This document shows, piece by piece, positions 31,045-40,592 of a DNA stretch of 64,000 bases; within the stretch, counting starts at the first letter, position 1, and each line of letters starts with the position of its first letter. This DNA is from AR12 sp036265915 (lineage in GTDB: Bacteria > Methylomirabilota > Methylomirabilia > Rokubacteriales > CSP1-6). Below the pieces are notes generated by a model. The model was not told the DNA's origin and did not search any database. It worked only from the letters and a program-made list of their open reading frames with translations. Location of the stretch: positions 38,323 to 102,322 of the forward strand of contig DATAOC010000019.1 in the NCBI GenBank assembly GCA_036265915.1, in the 5' to 3' direction. Both the position numbers and the translations under genes were made by a program.

Positions 31045-32163
31045 ATGGACTGCTGCGGCTGGGTCGACACGCGTCGGAAGTGGCTGTCGAGCACGCTGAT
31101 TGCGTCCGCCGGCGCACTGCTCGCCGGCTGTGCCGGGCGCCGGGGGGACGACGTCGCCGCCGCCACCACCGAGGCGCCGTCGGCGGCGGCGCGCGCCATC
31201 CTGCGCGACCACGTCTCCGTCGACGTTCACAGCCACGCGGGCGCGACCGGCATCACGTCGCGCGGCACGCCACCGAACGACGACCTGGCGCGCGGCATGC
31301 GCGCGGGCGGGATGGCGTGCGTCTGTCTGGCCGACGTGCCCGACGCGCCGCTGCTGGGTCGGCGGCCGGACGGTGTGCTGGCCGCTCTCCGCGACGCCGC
31401 GCCGGGCGAGCTCTATCGCTACCATCTCGACCGGCTGGCCTGGATCGATGACATGGTCGCCACGCACGGGCTGCGGCGCGCGCTGACCGCGGCCGATCTG
31501 AAGGCCGCGCACGCGGCCGGCCAGCCGGCCATCGTGGCCGACATCGAGGGCCTGGACTTCCTCGAGCACAAGCTGGAGCGGCTGGAGGAGTCCTACCAGC
31601 GCGGCGTGCGGCACATGCAGCTGGTGCACTACACGCCGAACGACATCGGCGACTTCCAGACGGGCGCGGTCACGCACAACGGGCTGACGCCGTTCGGGAC
31701 CGACGTCATCCGCGCGTGCAACCGGCTTGGCATCGTCTGCGACGTCGCGCACGCGACGGAGTCGACGGTCAAGCAGGCGGCCAAGGTCACGGCCAAGCCG
31801 CTGCTGCTGTCGCACACCGCCCTGCAGGGCTCGAAGGCCCAGGGAGCCACGCCGCTCGGACCGCGGCAGGTCAGCCGGGATCACGCGCACGCCGTCGCCG
31901 ACACGGGCGGCTCCATCGGCGTGTGGCACTTCTTTCCCACGCTCGAGCGCTACGTGGACGGGCTGAAGGAGATGGTCGACGTCGTGGGTGCGGATCACGT
32001 CAGCATCGGCACCGACCAGCAGACCACGCCCGGCAGCCTTCAAGATTATGCGCAGCTCGGCCGGCTCGTGGACGCGATGCTGCGCGGCGGGTTCACGGCG
32101 GCCGAGGCGGGCCAGGTGCTCGGCGGCAACTACCTGCGGATCCTCGCTGCGTCCGGCGGCTGA
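31045..32163 (+). CDS. Membrane dipeptidase (peptidase family M19), exported lipoprotein
   Basis: A 372-residue renal dipeptidase-type metalloenzyme. The N-terminus has a twin-arginine-like TRRKWLSS and a lipobox LLAGC (Cys about 29), so it is probably Tat-exported and lipidated. Catalytic features are VDVHSHAG (metal ligands), VADIEGLDFLEHKLERLEE (bridging Glu), VHYTPNDIGDFQTG, CDVAHAT, LLSHTAL and VSIGTD, the last six being the M19 pattern. The family hydrolyses dipeptides, including D-amino-acid containing ones. It follows the hydrolase gene by 17 bases. Confidence 0.92.
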   Translation: MDCCGWVDTRRKWLSSTLIASAGALLAGCAGRRGDDVAAATTEAPSAAARAILRDHVSVDVHSHAGATGITSRGTPPNDDLARGMRAGGMACVCLADVPDAPLLGRRPDGVLAALRDAAPGELYRYHLDRLAWIDDMVATHGLRRALTAADLKAAHAAGQPAIVADIEGLDFLEHKLERLEESYQRGVRHMQLVHYTPNDIGDFQTGAVTHNGLTPFGTDVIRACNRLGIVCDVAHATESTVKQAAKVTAKPLLLSHTALQGSKAQGATPLGPRQVSRDHAHAVADTGGSIGVWHFFPTLERYVDGLKEMVDVVGADHVSIGTDQQTTPGSLQDYAQLGRLVDAMLRGGFTAAEAGQVLGGNYLRILAASGG

Positions 32164-32182
32164 GACGCGTCGGCGAGCGGCC

Positions 32183-33001
32183 TTACTGGCGGCGGAACTC
32201 TACCCGACGGTTCAGCGCACTCCCCGGACCGGTGTTCGGCGCGACCGGACTGGATGCGCCGAACGCGATCGCCGCCAGCCGCGCGGCGTCGACGCCAGCA
32301 CGCTGCAAGTACGATTTGACGGCCTGCGCCCGGCGCTCGGACAACGCGCGATTGTACTCGGGCGTGCCGTGCGCATCCGTGTGACCTTCGATCCTCAGGC
32401 GCCACTGCGGGTCGGCCTTCATCGCCGCCGCGATGCTGTCGAGCGTGGGCTTCGACCGTCCCTCGATCTCGTCGGAACCGAATTCGAACGCGATGGGCGG
32501 CCACGGCGGCAAACCTTCGCCGGCGCGCTCGCGTGACTTGGCGAGCTCGGGCTGCGGCAATCCGCTCGAGGCGGGCGTGAACGCGGTACCGGCCGCTTCG
32601 ATCGGCGGTGCCGGCCGCGGCGGCTCGATCACCGCACTCGGCACCGGAGCCGCGGCCGACGCCAGGGCCGCGTCGCCGTGGTCGCCGACCTCGATACGCG
32701 GCGCGACCCCGTACGTCGCGACGTCGCGCGCCGGGGGCTGCCTGGCCGTGGCCGGGGCCCGCTTCGCAGAGCCGAGGTACGCGAGCCGGGCGATACCGCC
32801 GGCCAATGCCGCGCCGATCATCGCGGCGACCACGATGAGTGACGTGCCCGATCGTGCGGCGCGGCGGGGGCTCTCGCGCGGTGCCGGTGTGCTCGACGTG
32901 GGCCCGGCGCCGGGAATGCCGATCTCGTCTGCATACAATTGCCAGAGGCGCTCGACCGGCTCATCACCGTCGCGCTCCGTGCTGCGTCGTGGCACGCTCA
33001 T
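32183..33001 (-). CDS. OmpA-family peptidoglycan-associated protein
   Basis: A 272-residue protein. Residues 1-50 are cytoplasmic and charged, a single membrane helix follows (LIVVAAMIGAALAGGIARLAYL), then a Pro/Ala-rich linker of about 90 residues and a C-terminal OmpA domain (about 170-272) with FEFGSDEIEGRSKPTLDSIA, IEGHTDAHGTPEYN, LSERRAQAVKSYL and the closing NRRVEFRRQ. The domain binds peptidoglycan. The inner-membrane anchor rather than a barrel suggests a MotB- or TolA-like tether role, but no partner is visible. It converges with the dipeptidase gene. Confidence 0.88.
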   Translation of the reverse strand: MSVPRRSTERDGDEPVERLWQLYADEIGIPGAGPTSSTPAPRESPRRAARSGTSLIVVAAMIGAALAGGIARLAYLGSAKRAPATARQPPARDVATYGVAPRIEVGDHGDAALASAAAPVPSAVIEPPRPAPPIEAAGTAFTPASSGLPQPELAKSRERAGEGLPPWPPIAFEFGSDEIEGRSKPTLDSIAAAMKADPQWRLRIEGHTDAHGTPEYNRALSERRAQAVKSYLQRAGVDAARLAAIAFGASSPVAPNTGPGSALNRRVEFRRQ

Positions 33002-33251
33002 ATGGGGTCTCGCTGGCGCTCCAAATTGATGGACAGAACGCTACGGTGTTCCCGTTCGCGCGGCAATCTACCTCTCGATGTGTCCGGCCGTAGATCGCTC
33101 GATATGCCGCCCGCCCGCTTACCGTCTGTATGGCGGCGCCGACCGCTGGCGACGGCGGCGGTCGCTCGATGTATCGCCAGGCACTTGCTGCGAGCGGTGT
33201 GGAAGGTCAGAATGCCGTCGAACGAACACGGGGCACGGAACAGGTGTCGTC

Positions 33252-33452
33252 ATGTCTGCAAATCTGCGCGGTGAGTCTCAGCAGCCAGACGCCGGAGACG
33301 GCATGCCCTGCAGCGCCTGCGGAAAACCCATCGAATCGTGCGACGAGCTATGGACGGTCGTGGTCCGGGGGCTCGTTCATGGTTTTCATCGGGACTGCTA
33401 TGCCGCCTGGCTCGATGGCGGTCGATACCGGCGGCGTCCGCTCGCTGTCTGA
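33252..33452 (+). CDS. Small Cys-rich protein, possible zinc ribbon
   Basis: A 66-residue protein that I do not recognise. CSACGKPIESCDELW (about 26-40) and HGFHRDCYAAWL (about 50-61) give two Cys/His pairs suited to a small zinc-binding fold. The start is the ATG at 33252, although the frame is open further upstream. The 250 bases between it and the divergent OmpA gene show a repeated TCGCTCGAT sequence (near 33090 and 33165) but no clear promoter. Coding status is moderately supported by the Cys/His pattern. Confidence 0.5.
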   Translation: MSANLRGESQQPDAGDGMPCSACGKPIESCDELWTVVVRGLVHGFHRDCYAAWLDGGRYRRRPLAV

Positions 33453-33499
33453 GGCGCCGGACCGGCAGGCGTGGGCCGACGGCCGCTCGCGCGGAGCGA

Positions 33500-34411
33500 T
33501 CAACGGCCGGTGAGCGAGGCGACGATGCGCCAGGATCCCGGCGCAAGCGCGATCATCACGTCAGCCCCCAGGCGCGCCCAGTTGAGATCTCGTCCGCACC
33601 AGAGCACGAGGGCGGTGATGCACCGGCCCTGCTCGTGCCGCGAGAGTGCAGACCGGCGCACGAGCCGCAGGTATTCCGTCAGGATGCGCCAGTGCGGAAA
33701 AATCCGGCGGCCCGCCTGAGTGGGATCCCACCAGGCGAGACGCAGATGGTGGGCCGGGAACGCCCGGAGCGATCGAGCAGGGTGATCGCGGTTGAAGCAG
33801 AGAAACTCCGGCACGATTTGCAGCGGGCCGAGCAAGCCGACGTGGGCTCGCAGGACGCGGTCGGAGCCGACATAGGGGGCGAGCAGGTTCGTGCGACGCA
33901 AGACGGACAGGCGGAACACCGCGAACATCTCCAGGCAAAAGCGATCCTCGTGGAGCAGATCGACGAAGCGACCGACGCGGTCCGGCGAACTCGCATAGCC
34001 GGTTCGATAGACGTAATCCCGAAGCCAGCCGCCGTTGGCATCCAGTACACGGATGTTGGTATGGCAGCCGGCGAGATGGGGGCATGCGTCCAGCGCCGCC
34101 ACACACCGATCGAGGTACTCAGGGGCCAGCATGTCGTCGTGGGCGAGCCACTTGAAGTAGACGCCGGTGGCCGCGGCTGCCGTTGCATTGAAATTCCGGT
34201 AGGCCCCCACATTCCGCTCGTTGCGCAGGTAGCGCACACGCGGATCCCGCGCCGCGTAGAGGCGGCAGAGGCGGTCGGTGGCGTCGGTCGAGGCGTTGTC
34301 GCTCAGGATCAACTCGAAATCGCCGAAGGTCTGGCCGAGCACCGAGTCGACGGCGTCGCAGAGATACTGCTCGCCGTTGAAGACGGGGAGGCCGATGCTG
34401 ACTTTAGGCAG
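33500..34411 (-). CDS. GT2 family glycosyltransferase, probably from a CTG start
   Basis: A GT-A glycosyltransferase of about 303 residues. The catalytic region has VFNGEQYLCDAVDSVLGQTF, LILSDNASTDATDRLC, RNVGAYRNFN and the Asp pair in WLAHDDMLAPEYL. Conserved first strand PKVSIGLPVFNG lies upstream of the first ATG/GTG/TTG, and is bounded by an in-frame TGA two codons before CTG (34409-34411), so CTG is the only plausible initiator, unless a base is wrong. The C-terminal third (RILTEYLRLVRRSALS) is Arg-rich and probably membrane-associated. It diverges from the ACP gene with 41 bases between. Confidence 0.8.
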   Translation of the reverse strand: MPKVSIGLPVFNGEQYLCDAVDSVLGQTFGDFELILSDNASTDATDRLCRLYAARDPRVRYLRNERNVGAYRNFNATAAAATGVYFKWLAHDDMLAPEYLDRCVAALDACPHLAGCHTNIRVLDANGGWLRDYVYRTGYASSPDRVGRFVDLLHEDRFCLEMFAVFRLSVLRRTNLLAPYVGSDRVLRAHVGLLGPLQIVPEFLCFNRDHPARSLRAFPAHHLRLAWWDPTQAGRRIFPHWRILTEYLRLVRRSALSRHEQGRCITALVLWCGRDLNWARLGADVMIALAPGSWRIVASLTGR

Positions 34412-34452
34412 GTGAGCTCACCGGTTCGCGCCTCATCTGAGATGATACCGAC

Positions 34453-34761
34453 GTGACTATAGCGCCCTTACCGGCCGACATCGAAGCCGGTGTTCGTGAC
34501 ATCCTGGTCAGCGAGTTTGGTGCGGATGCCGCGCTTCTGTCCGCTGACGGCCGCGCCACGCCGCTTCTCGGGCGTGGCGTGGGGCTCGACTCCATCGAGG
34601 CGCTCGCCCTGGCGACGGCGCTGGAATCGGCATTCGACGTGCAGATCGACGACGAAGAGCTGACGGTGGCGCTGTTCGCCACGCTGGGGACGGTGGTGGA
34701 CTTCGTCGAGCGCAAGCAGCGAGACCGTGGTGAATCGTCACCGGGCGGGCGCTCGACGTGA
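34453..34761 (+). CDS. Acyl carrier protein
   Basis: A 102-residue four-helix carrier protein. GLDSIEALALATALES (about 49-64) contains the Ser that would take a 4'-phosphopantetheine arm, with the usual DSIE variant of DSLE. The rest, AGVRDILVSEFG and VDFVERKQR, fits the ACP fold. It starts with GTG and its stop overlaps the ligase gene (GTGA). A stand-alone ACP coupled to an AMP ligase points to loading of an acyl group, for lipid or polyketide-type assembly, in the cytoplasm. Confidence 0.88.
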   Translation: MTIAPLPADIEAGVRDILVSEFGADAALLSADGRATPLLGRGVGLDSIEALALATALESAFDVQIDDEELTVALFATLGTVVDFVERKQRDRGESSPGGRST

Positions 34762-36260
34762 CGCTCGCGGATATGTTCGCGTCGGTGGTCCGGGCACACG
34801 GTCCGCGTCCGGCCATCGTGGAGTCGGGCGAGACCATGACGTATGCCGCGCTCGACGAGCGCGTCCGGCATCTCGCCGGAGCACTGGAGGCAATCGGGGT
34901 CAAACCGGGTCACAGCGTGGCGCTGATCCTGCCGAACGGCGCCAGCTTTGTCGTCGCATACTTCGCGAGCCTCGCCGTCGGCGGCGTCGTGGTCCCGGTC
35001 AACGATGCGTACGCGGAGCGGGAACAGGTCCGCCTGCTCCGCGAGACCGGCGCCGGCTGTGTGATCGGCTCGCCCGACCGCGAGCCCGAGCTGCGCAGCA
35101 TGCTGAGCACGCTCGATGGATCCGTGAAGCTGCTCGTGCTCGGTCACGCCGGGGTTGTGGCGCACGCGCGGTCGTCGCCGGCGCCCTCGCCGGGCGGCCT
35201 GGCACACGGCGACGCCGCCGCGATGTATCAGTTCTCTTCGGGGTCCACCGGACGGCCCAAGCGCATCGCACGGACGCACGAACAGCTCCTTGCCGAGCTC
35301 ACGGCACTCACCCGCGCCCTGGCGCTCTCGTCGGTCGATCGGTTTCTGGGCGCGGCGCCATTCTCGCACGTCAACGGACTCGTCCGGACCATGCTGTCCA
35401 GCATTCACGCGGGAGGCACGCTCTATCCGGTCGCGAAGTTCGACCGGCACGCCGTCGCCCGGCTGATCGAGGAGCACCGGCTGTCCGTCTTCATCGCAGT
35501 GCCGTTCATGTTCGCCATGCTCGCCCGATCGAACGTTCGCCGCATGCCGGATCTGTCCTCGCTGCGGCTCTGCATCTCGGCCAGCGCGCCGTTTCCGCTC
35601 GCTCTGAATGCCGCGTTCCGGGAGCGGTTCGGGATGCACGTTCGGCAGCTGTACGGCTCGACGGAGACGGGCAGCATCAGCGCCAATCTTTGTGCCGACG
35701 TCTCGCAATCTCTCGATGCTGTCGGAACTCCACTGCCGGGCGTCGACGTGCGCGTCCGCGCCGTGGACGGCTCGGAGGCAGGTCCGGACGAGGTAGGGGA
35801 AATCGCCGTCAAGAGTCCGTTCGCGATCACCGCGTACGATGACGCGTCCGCTTCCGGCGGCGACGAGGTCTTTCGCGACGGCTACTTCATGACCGGCGAC
35901 CTCGGCCGGATGGACGCCGAGGGCCGACTCTACCTTGTCGGGCGGACGAAGCTTCTCATCAATCGGGGCGGCTACAAGGTCAACCCCCGAGAAGTCGAGG
36001 AGGTGCTCGAGAGCCATCCGAACGTCAACGAAGCGGTCGTTCTGGGCATGCCGACAGCGTATGGCGACGAGCGAATCCGCGCGGTCGTCGTCCCCCGCGG
36101 GCCGTGTACCGAGCTCGAGCTGGTCGAGTATTGCCGGCTGAGGATCGCCGCCTTCAAGGTGCCGAGCACCATCGAGCTTCGCGACACGCTGCCCAGGAGC
36201 GCCGCCGGGAAGGTCCGGCGCGATCTCCTGCGACAGTCGCCGGGCCGATGCGCCTGCTGA
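34758..36260 (+). CDS. Acyl-AMP ligase (ANL superfamily) working with the ACP
   Basis: A 500-residue adenylate-forming enzyme. Core motifs are A3 FSSGSTGRPKRIART (about 158-172), A5 YGSTETGSIS (about 300-309), A7 YFMTGDLGRMDAEGR (about 378-392), A8 RTKLLINRGGYKVNPREVE and the C-terminal catalytic Lys in AAGKVRRDLL. It would adenylate a carboxylic acid and transfer it to CoA or to the adjacent ACP. The GTG start overlaps the ACP stop by four bases. The next gene begins 13 bases inside this gene's end. Substrate cannot be read from motifs. Confidence 0.9.
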   Translation: MTLADMFASVVRAHGPRPAIVESGETMTYAALDERVRHLAGALEAIGVKPGHSVALILPNGASFVVAYFASLAVGGVVVPVNDAYAEREQVRLLRETGAGCVIGSPDREPELRSMLSTLDGSVKLLVLGHAGVVAHARSSPAPSPGGLAHGDAAAMYQFSSGSTGRPKRIARTHEQLLAELTALTRALALSSVDRFLGAAPFSHVNGLVRTMLSSIHAGGTLYPVAKFDRHAVARLIEEHRLSVFIAVPFMFAMLARSNVRRMPDLSSLRLCISASAPFPLALNAAFRERFGMHVRQLYGSTETGSISANLCADVSQSLDAVGTPLPGVDVRVRAVDGSEAGPDEVGEIAVKSPFAITAYDDASASGGDEVFRDGYFMTGDLGRMDAEGRLYLVGRTKLLINRGGYKVNPREVEEVLESHPNVNEAVVLGMPTAYGDERIRAVVVPRGPCTELELVEYCRLRIAAFKVPSTIELRDTLPRSAAGKVRRDLLRQSPGRCAC

Positions 36261-37234
36261 CCGCCACCGATCTGTACATCGGCGGCGTGCTGATCTTCAT
36301 GGAGATCGCCGGCCTCGGCCGTTGGCGGCGGGTCACGGCCTTCGCGTCGATGGCGATCGGCACGGTGGCGTATGCGGTCTCGGCGCGGAAGCGACGACTG
36401 AGCGATGACGGTATCGCGCACGCGATGGGGCAGACGCTGTCGCCCCGCGAGCGCCGCGCAGTGGTGAAGGCGGCGTTTCGCCACTTCTGGCGCGAGGTGT
36501 TCTCGCTGGTCGGCTCGGCGTCGCACGACGGCATCGCGGCCGCGGCCGGCGTGCGGGGATTACCGCGGCTGACAGCGGCCATGCGCGCCGGGCGGGGCGT
36601 CATCCTCTGGGAGAGCAGCTACTTCGGGAACCGGCTCATGGCCAAGCGGATCTTGAAGCATCACGGCATCGCTGTGCACCAGGTGCACGCCGAGAGTCAC
36701 CTCGGCGGGTTTCACGTCGGACGCCACCGGACCTCGATCCTGCGACGCCGCGTGTTGCGTCCCCGGTTCGAGCGGCATGAGCTCCGGTCGCTGGCGGCCA
36801 TCATTCACGTGCCGGACGAGCATTCACTCGGCTTCACCCGCGCCCTGCATCGCACGCTGCAAGCCGGTGCGGTGTTGTGTGTGTCGAGCGACGGCCCTCT
36901 CGGACAGAAGTTCGTGAGCGCGCCCTTTCTCGGCCGTCGGCGGCCATTCGCGACGGGCGTCGTGAGTCTCGCCCGGCTGTCGGGATGCACGCTGCTTCCA
37001 GTGTTCTGCTTCGAGGCGTCGGACGGGCGGCCATGTCTGGTGATCGAGGAGCCGCTGACGATCGACGCCGAGCAGGACCGCGACCCTGCGATCGCGGACG
37101 TCGTGGCCCGTTACGCCCGGCTGCTGGAGTCCTACGTCCGCCGTCATCCTGGCCAGTATCGCAACTGGCACTCCCTCGGCGGACACACCGCCGCCGCGCC
37201 GTCCGGAGTGAGCGCAAGGTCCTTCAGTGTTTAG
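36248..37234 (+). CDS. LpxL/HtrB-like lysophospholipid acyltransferase-fold protein
   Basis: A 328-residue protein. An early membrane-associated region (DLYIGGVLIFMEIAGLG) is followed by the LABLAT-type core: ERRAVVKAAFRHFWREVF, AMRAGRGVILWESSYFGN and VSSDGPLGQKFVSAPFLG, then GVVSLARLSGCTLLPVF. Classical HtrB enzymes have a HFGNWE motif for the His-Glu catalytic pair; here the equivalent reads YFGNRL, so the His and Glu are gone. It may use another mechanism or be inactive. It overlaps the ligase gene by 13 bases and ends the ACP-ligase operon, suggesting transfer of the activated acyl group to a lipid or glycan. Confidence 0.75.
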   Translation: MRLLTATDLYIGGVLIFMEIAGLGRWRRVTAFASMAIGTVAYAVSARKRRLSDDGIAHAMGQTLSPRERRAVVKAAFRHFWREVFSLVGSASHDGIAAAAGVRGLPRLTAAMRAGRGVILWESSYFGNRLMAKRILKHHGIAVHQVHAESHLGGFHVGRHRTSILRRRVLRPRFERHELRSLAAIIHVPDEHSLGFTRALHRTLQAGAVLCVSSDGPLGQKFVSAPFLGRRRPFATGVVSLARLSGCTLLPVFCFEASDGRPCLVIEEPLTIDAEQDRDPAIADVVARYARLLESYVRRHPGQYRNWHSLGGHTAAAPSGVSARSFSV

Positions 37235-37310
37235 CGTATGTGGGTATCTGTGGATATGTGGATATTTTTGCAGTTGACATCGGAAGGACGTTGAAGAGAC
37301 AACGTCCGCA

Positions 37311-37469
37311 ATGGAGCGCAAGCAGTTACTGTCAGCCACCGGGTACCTGTGCAGCGCCGTCGACGAGCTGCGCGGCACGGGGCTGCTCGACCTCGCCGAC
37401 GACGTCGAAAAGCTCATCACGATCTTGCAGCTAGAGCTGCTGCTTCGCGTCGACGACGCTCGAGCGTAG
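37311..37469 (+). CDS. Small ORF of 52 residues, possibly coding
   Basis: A short protein (begins MERKQLLSATG, contains DELRGTGLLDLADDVEKL and ends LRVDDARA) with strong amphipathic helix character. It is preceded by an unusually AT-rich segment (37235-37290) holding three TGTGG(A/G)TAT copies and a TTGACA (37274-37279), but I find no matching -10 and only a weak ribosome binding site. No family recognised. The helical, non-Arg-rich composition differs from the shadow frames around it, so I lean slightly toward coding. Confidence 0.4.
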   Translation: MERKQLLSATGYLCSAVDELRGTGLLDLADDVEKLITILQLELLLRVDDARA

Positions 37470-37512
37470 CGGCCACTTCGTACGCTGGCGAGCCGGCGCC
37501 CGGCGCGCTATC

Positions 37513-37902
37513 TCATCGCTCCGGCTGCGAGCGCGAGGCATCGATGTAGCGCTGCGCGGCCTCCATCGCGCCCGTCATCACCTCGCGCTGGTCCGACGCC
37601 GTCGCCGCGTAGTGCACGTTGATGCCCGGGAGCGCTTCGGGGCGACGATCGGGCGGCCATACCTGCACGGCCGCATGCCAGCGGTTGGCCGCGTAGTCGA
37701 AGGTCGGGGTAATCCGGATCATCCAGGCCTGGTATTCGCTCATGACGGCACGGGCGGGAGCGACGCGCCGCGCCGGCCCGGAGCAGGCGGCGCCTGCGAG
37801 CAGCAGGAGCGCGATCAGGCCGGTGGCCGAGCCGAGCATGCGGAGCCCGCCGCCACTCCGGGCGCGGGGCGTGGTCGATCGGATTGCTCGATTGAATCTC
37901 AT
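37513..37902 (-). CDS. Hypothetical exported protein or lipoprotein
   Basis: A 129-residue protein. A basic N-terminus (MRFNRAIRSTTPRARS) is followed by a hydrophobic segment LGSATGLIALLLLAGAAC, with a Cys (about 40) in an imperfect lipobox. The remainder (YQAWMIRITPTFDYAANRWHA) is not recognised. The ATG is preceded by AGGAGA. The 135 bases upstream contain TATTAT on the minus strand (37962-37967) but no partner -35, so I do not call a promoter. Function unknown. Confidence 0.6.
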   Translation of the reverse strand: MRFNRAIRSTTPRARSGGGLRMLGSATGLIALLLLAGAACSGPARRVAPARAVMSEYQAWMIRITPTFDYAANRWHAAVQVWPPDRRPEALPGINVHYAATASDQREVMTGAMEAAQRYIDASRSQPER

Positions 37903-38037
37903 GGATTCTCCTGGATCTCCTCGTCCATGGTCTTTCCGCGACGAAACGTTACGACGAGCAAATAATATCGAGGACGTCGCGGTCGTGTACAGGAGCGCGG
38001 CGGCTTCTCGTACGCGCTGCTCGCGACGGCGAGACGC

Positions 38038-39428
<1,391 letters not shown>

Positions 39429-39432
<4 letters not shown>

Positions 39433-40592
39433 GCCGGGTCGGAGACCGCCGTCGTCACCGGCTTTCGTCCGAGGATCTCGTAGAGCACGGTCCGCTTCTT
39501 GAGGCCCTTGAGGCGGGGGGTGCCCAGCTCGCGATAGGTCACCGAGTCGCATACCTGGCCGAACGTCTCCTCGCCCGCGATGATATGCGCGCCGAACAGC
39601 CGTGTCATGCGCTGGATGCGGGCGGCGGCGATCATCGGACGGCCGACCACGATGAGCTCGCGGCGGCGCTCGGAGCCGATGGTGCCCGCCATGACGCGGC
39701 CCGAGCTGAGCCCGATGCCGATGTCGAAGGTCGGCAGCCCCGCCGCCGTCCAGCTGCGCGCGAGGTCGCGCATGCCGTCGATCATGTCGACGGCGGCGGC
39801 CACCGCGCGGACCGCGGCGTCCTCGGGGCCTTCGGGCACGCCGAACAGCGCGACGATCTCGTCGCCGATGAGCTGCTCCACGGTGCCGCCGTGGCCGAAG
39901 ATGATCTCGATCATCCGGTTGAAGTACTCGTCGAGCAGCCGGATCATCACGGGCGCCCGCGTCGTCTCGATCAGGCGCGTGAACCCGCGAATGTCGGCGA
40001 AGAGAACGGTGGCCTGCCGCCACTCACCGGGGAGCTGCAGCAGCGCGGGGTTGGCGACGGCCATGTCCACGAGACGAGGAGAGACGTAGCGCTGCAGCTG
40101 GGCGCGGACGGAGGCCTCGCGCACGACGTCGTGCTGGGCCGCGCGGAGCTCGGCCAGCGCGGCCTCGAGGTCGGCGTTCTTGCGCGCGAGGTCGCGGAGC
40201 AGCCGCTCGCGCTCCTCGCCGAGACGGTGCCGCTGCACGCCCTGTCCGACCACGTGCCGCAGCTCTTTGGGATCCCACGGCTTCAGCAGGAAGTGATAGA
40301 TGTTCGCCGCGTTGATCGAGGCCATGAGCGCCTCGGCGTCCGTGAACGCCGTCAGCAGGATGCGCACCGCCTCCGGCGCGATTTCGAGGCTGCGCGACAG
40401 CAGCTCGGTGCCCAGCATGCCCGGCATGCGCTGGTCGCTGATGATGACGGCGACGGGCTCGCGGGCCAGCAGCGCGAGCGCCTCGGGTGGACGCTCGGCG
40501 CGTAGGACGCGGTAGTCCATGCCGAGCAGCGCCTCCAACGAGTCGAGCACGCGCGGCTCGTCGTCCACGAGGAGGATCGTCGCTTCGCTCAT
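39429..40592 (-). CDS. Receiver domain fused to a class III nucleotidyl cyclase-like domain
   Basis: A 387-residue protein. Receiver domain (1-125) has Asp53 (ISDQRMPG) and FLLKPWD. A helical linker leads to a class III cyclase homology domain (about 190-365) with metal-binding Asp200 (FADIRGFT) and Asp244 (IGDEIVALFG). The purine-selecting Lys is Gln240 (GTVEQLIGDE), and the usual GDTVNLAAR segment reads GRPMIAAAR (about 317-325), so Asp and the transition-state Asn are lost; Arg325 remains. It may bind or make another nucleotide, or serve as a regulator. The ATG overlaps the kinase stop. Confidence 0.9.

Noticed and set aside
37274..37279. Perfect TTGACA considered as a -35 element
   Set aside because: No hexamer resembling TATAAT occurs at 16-18 bases downstream, so I did not call a promoter.
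37962..37967. TATTAT on the minus strand upstream of the lipoprotein gene
   Set aside because: It resembles a -10 element but has no acceptable -35 partner.
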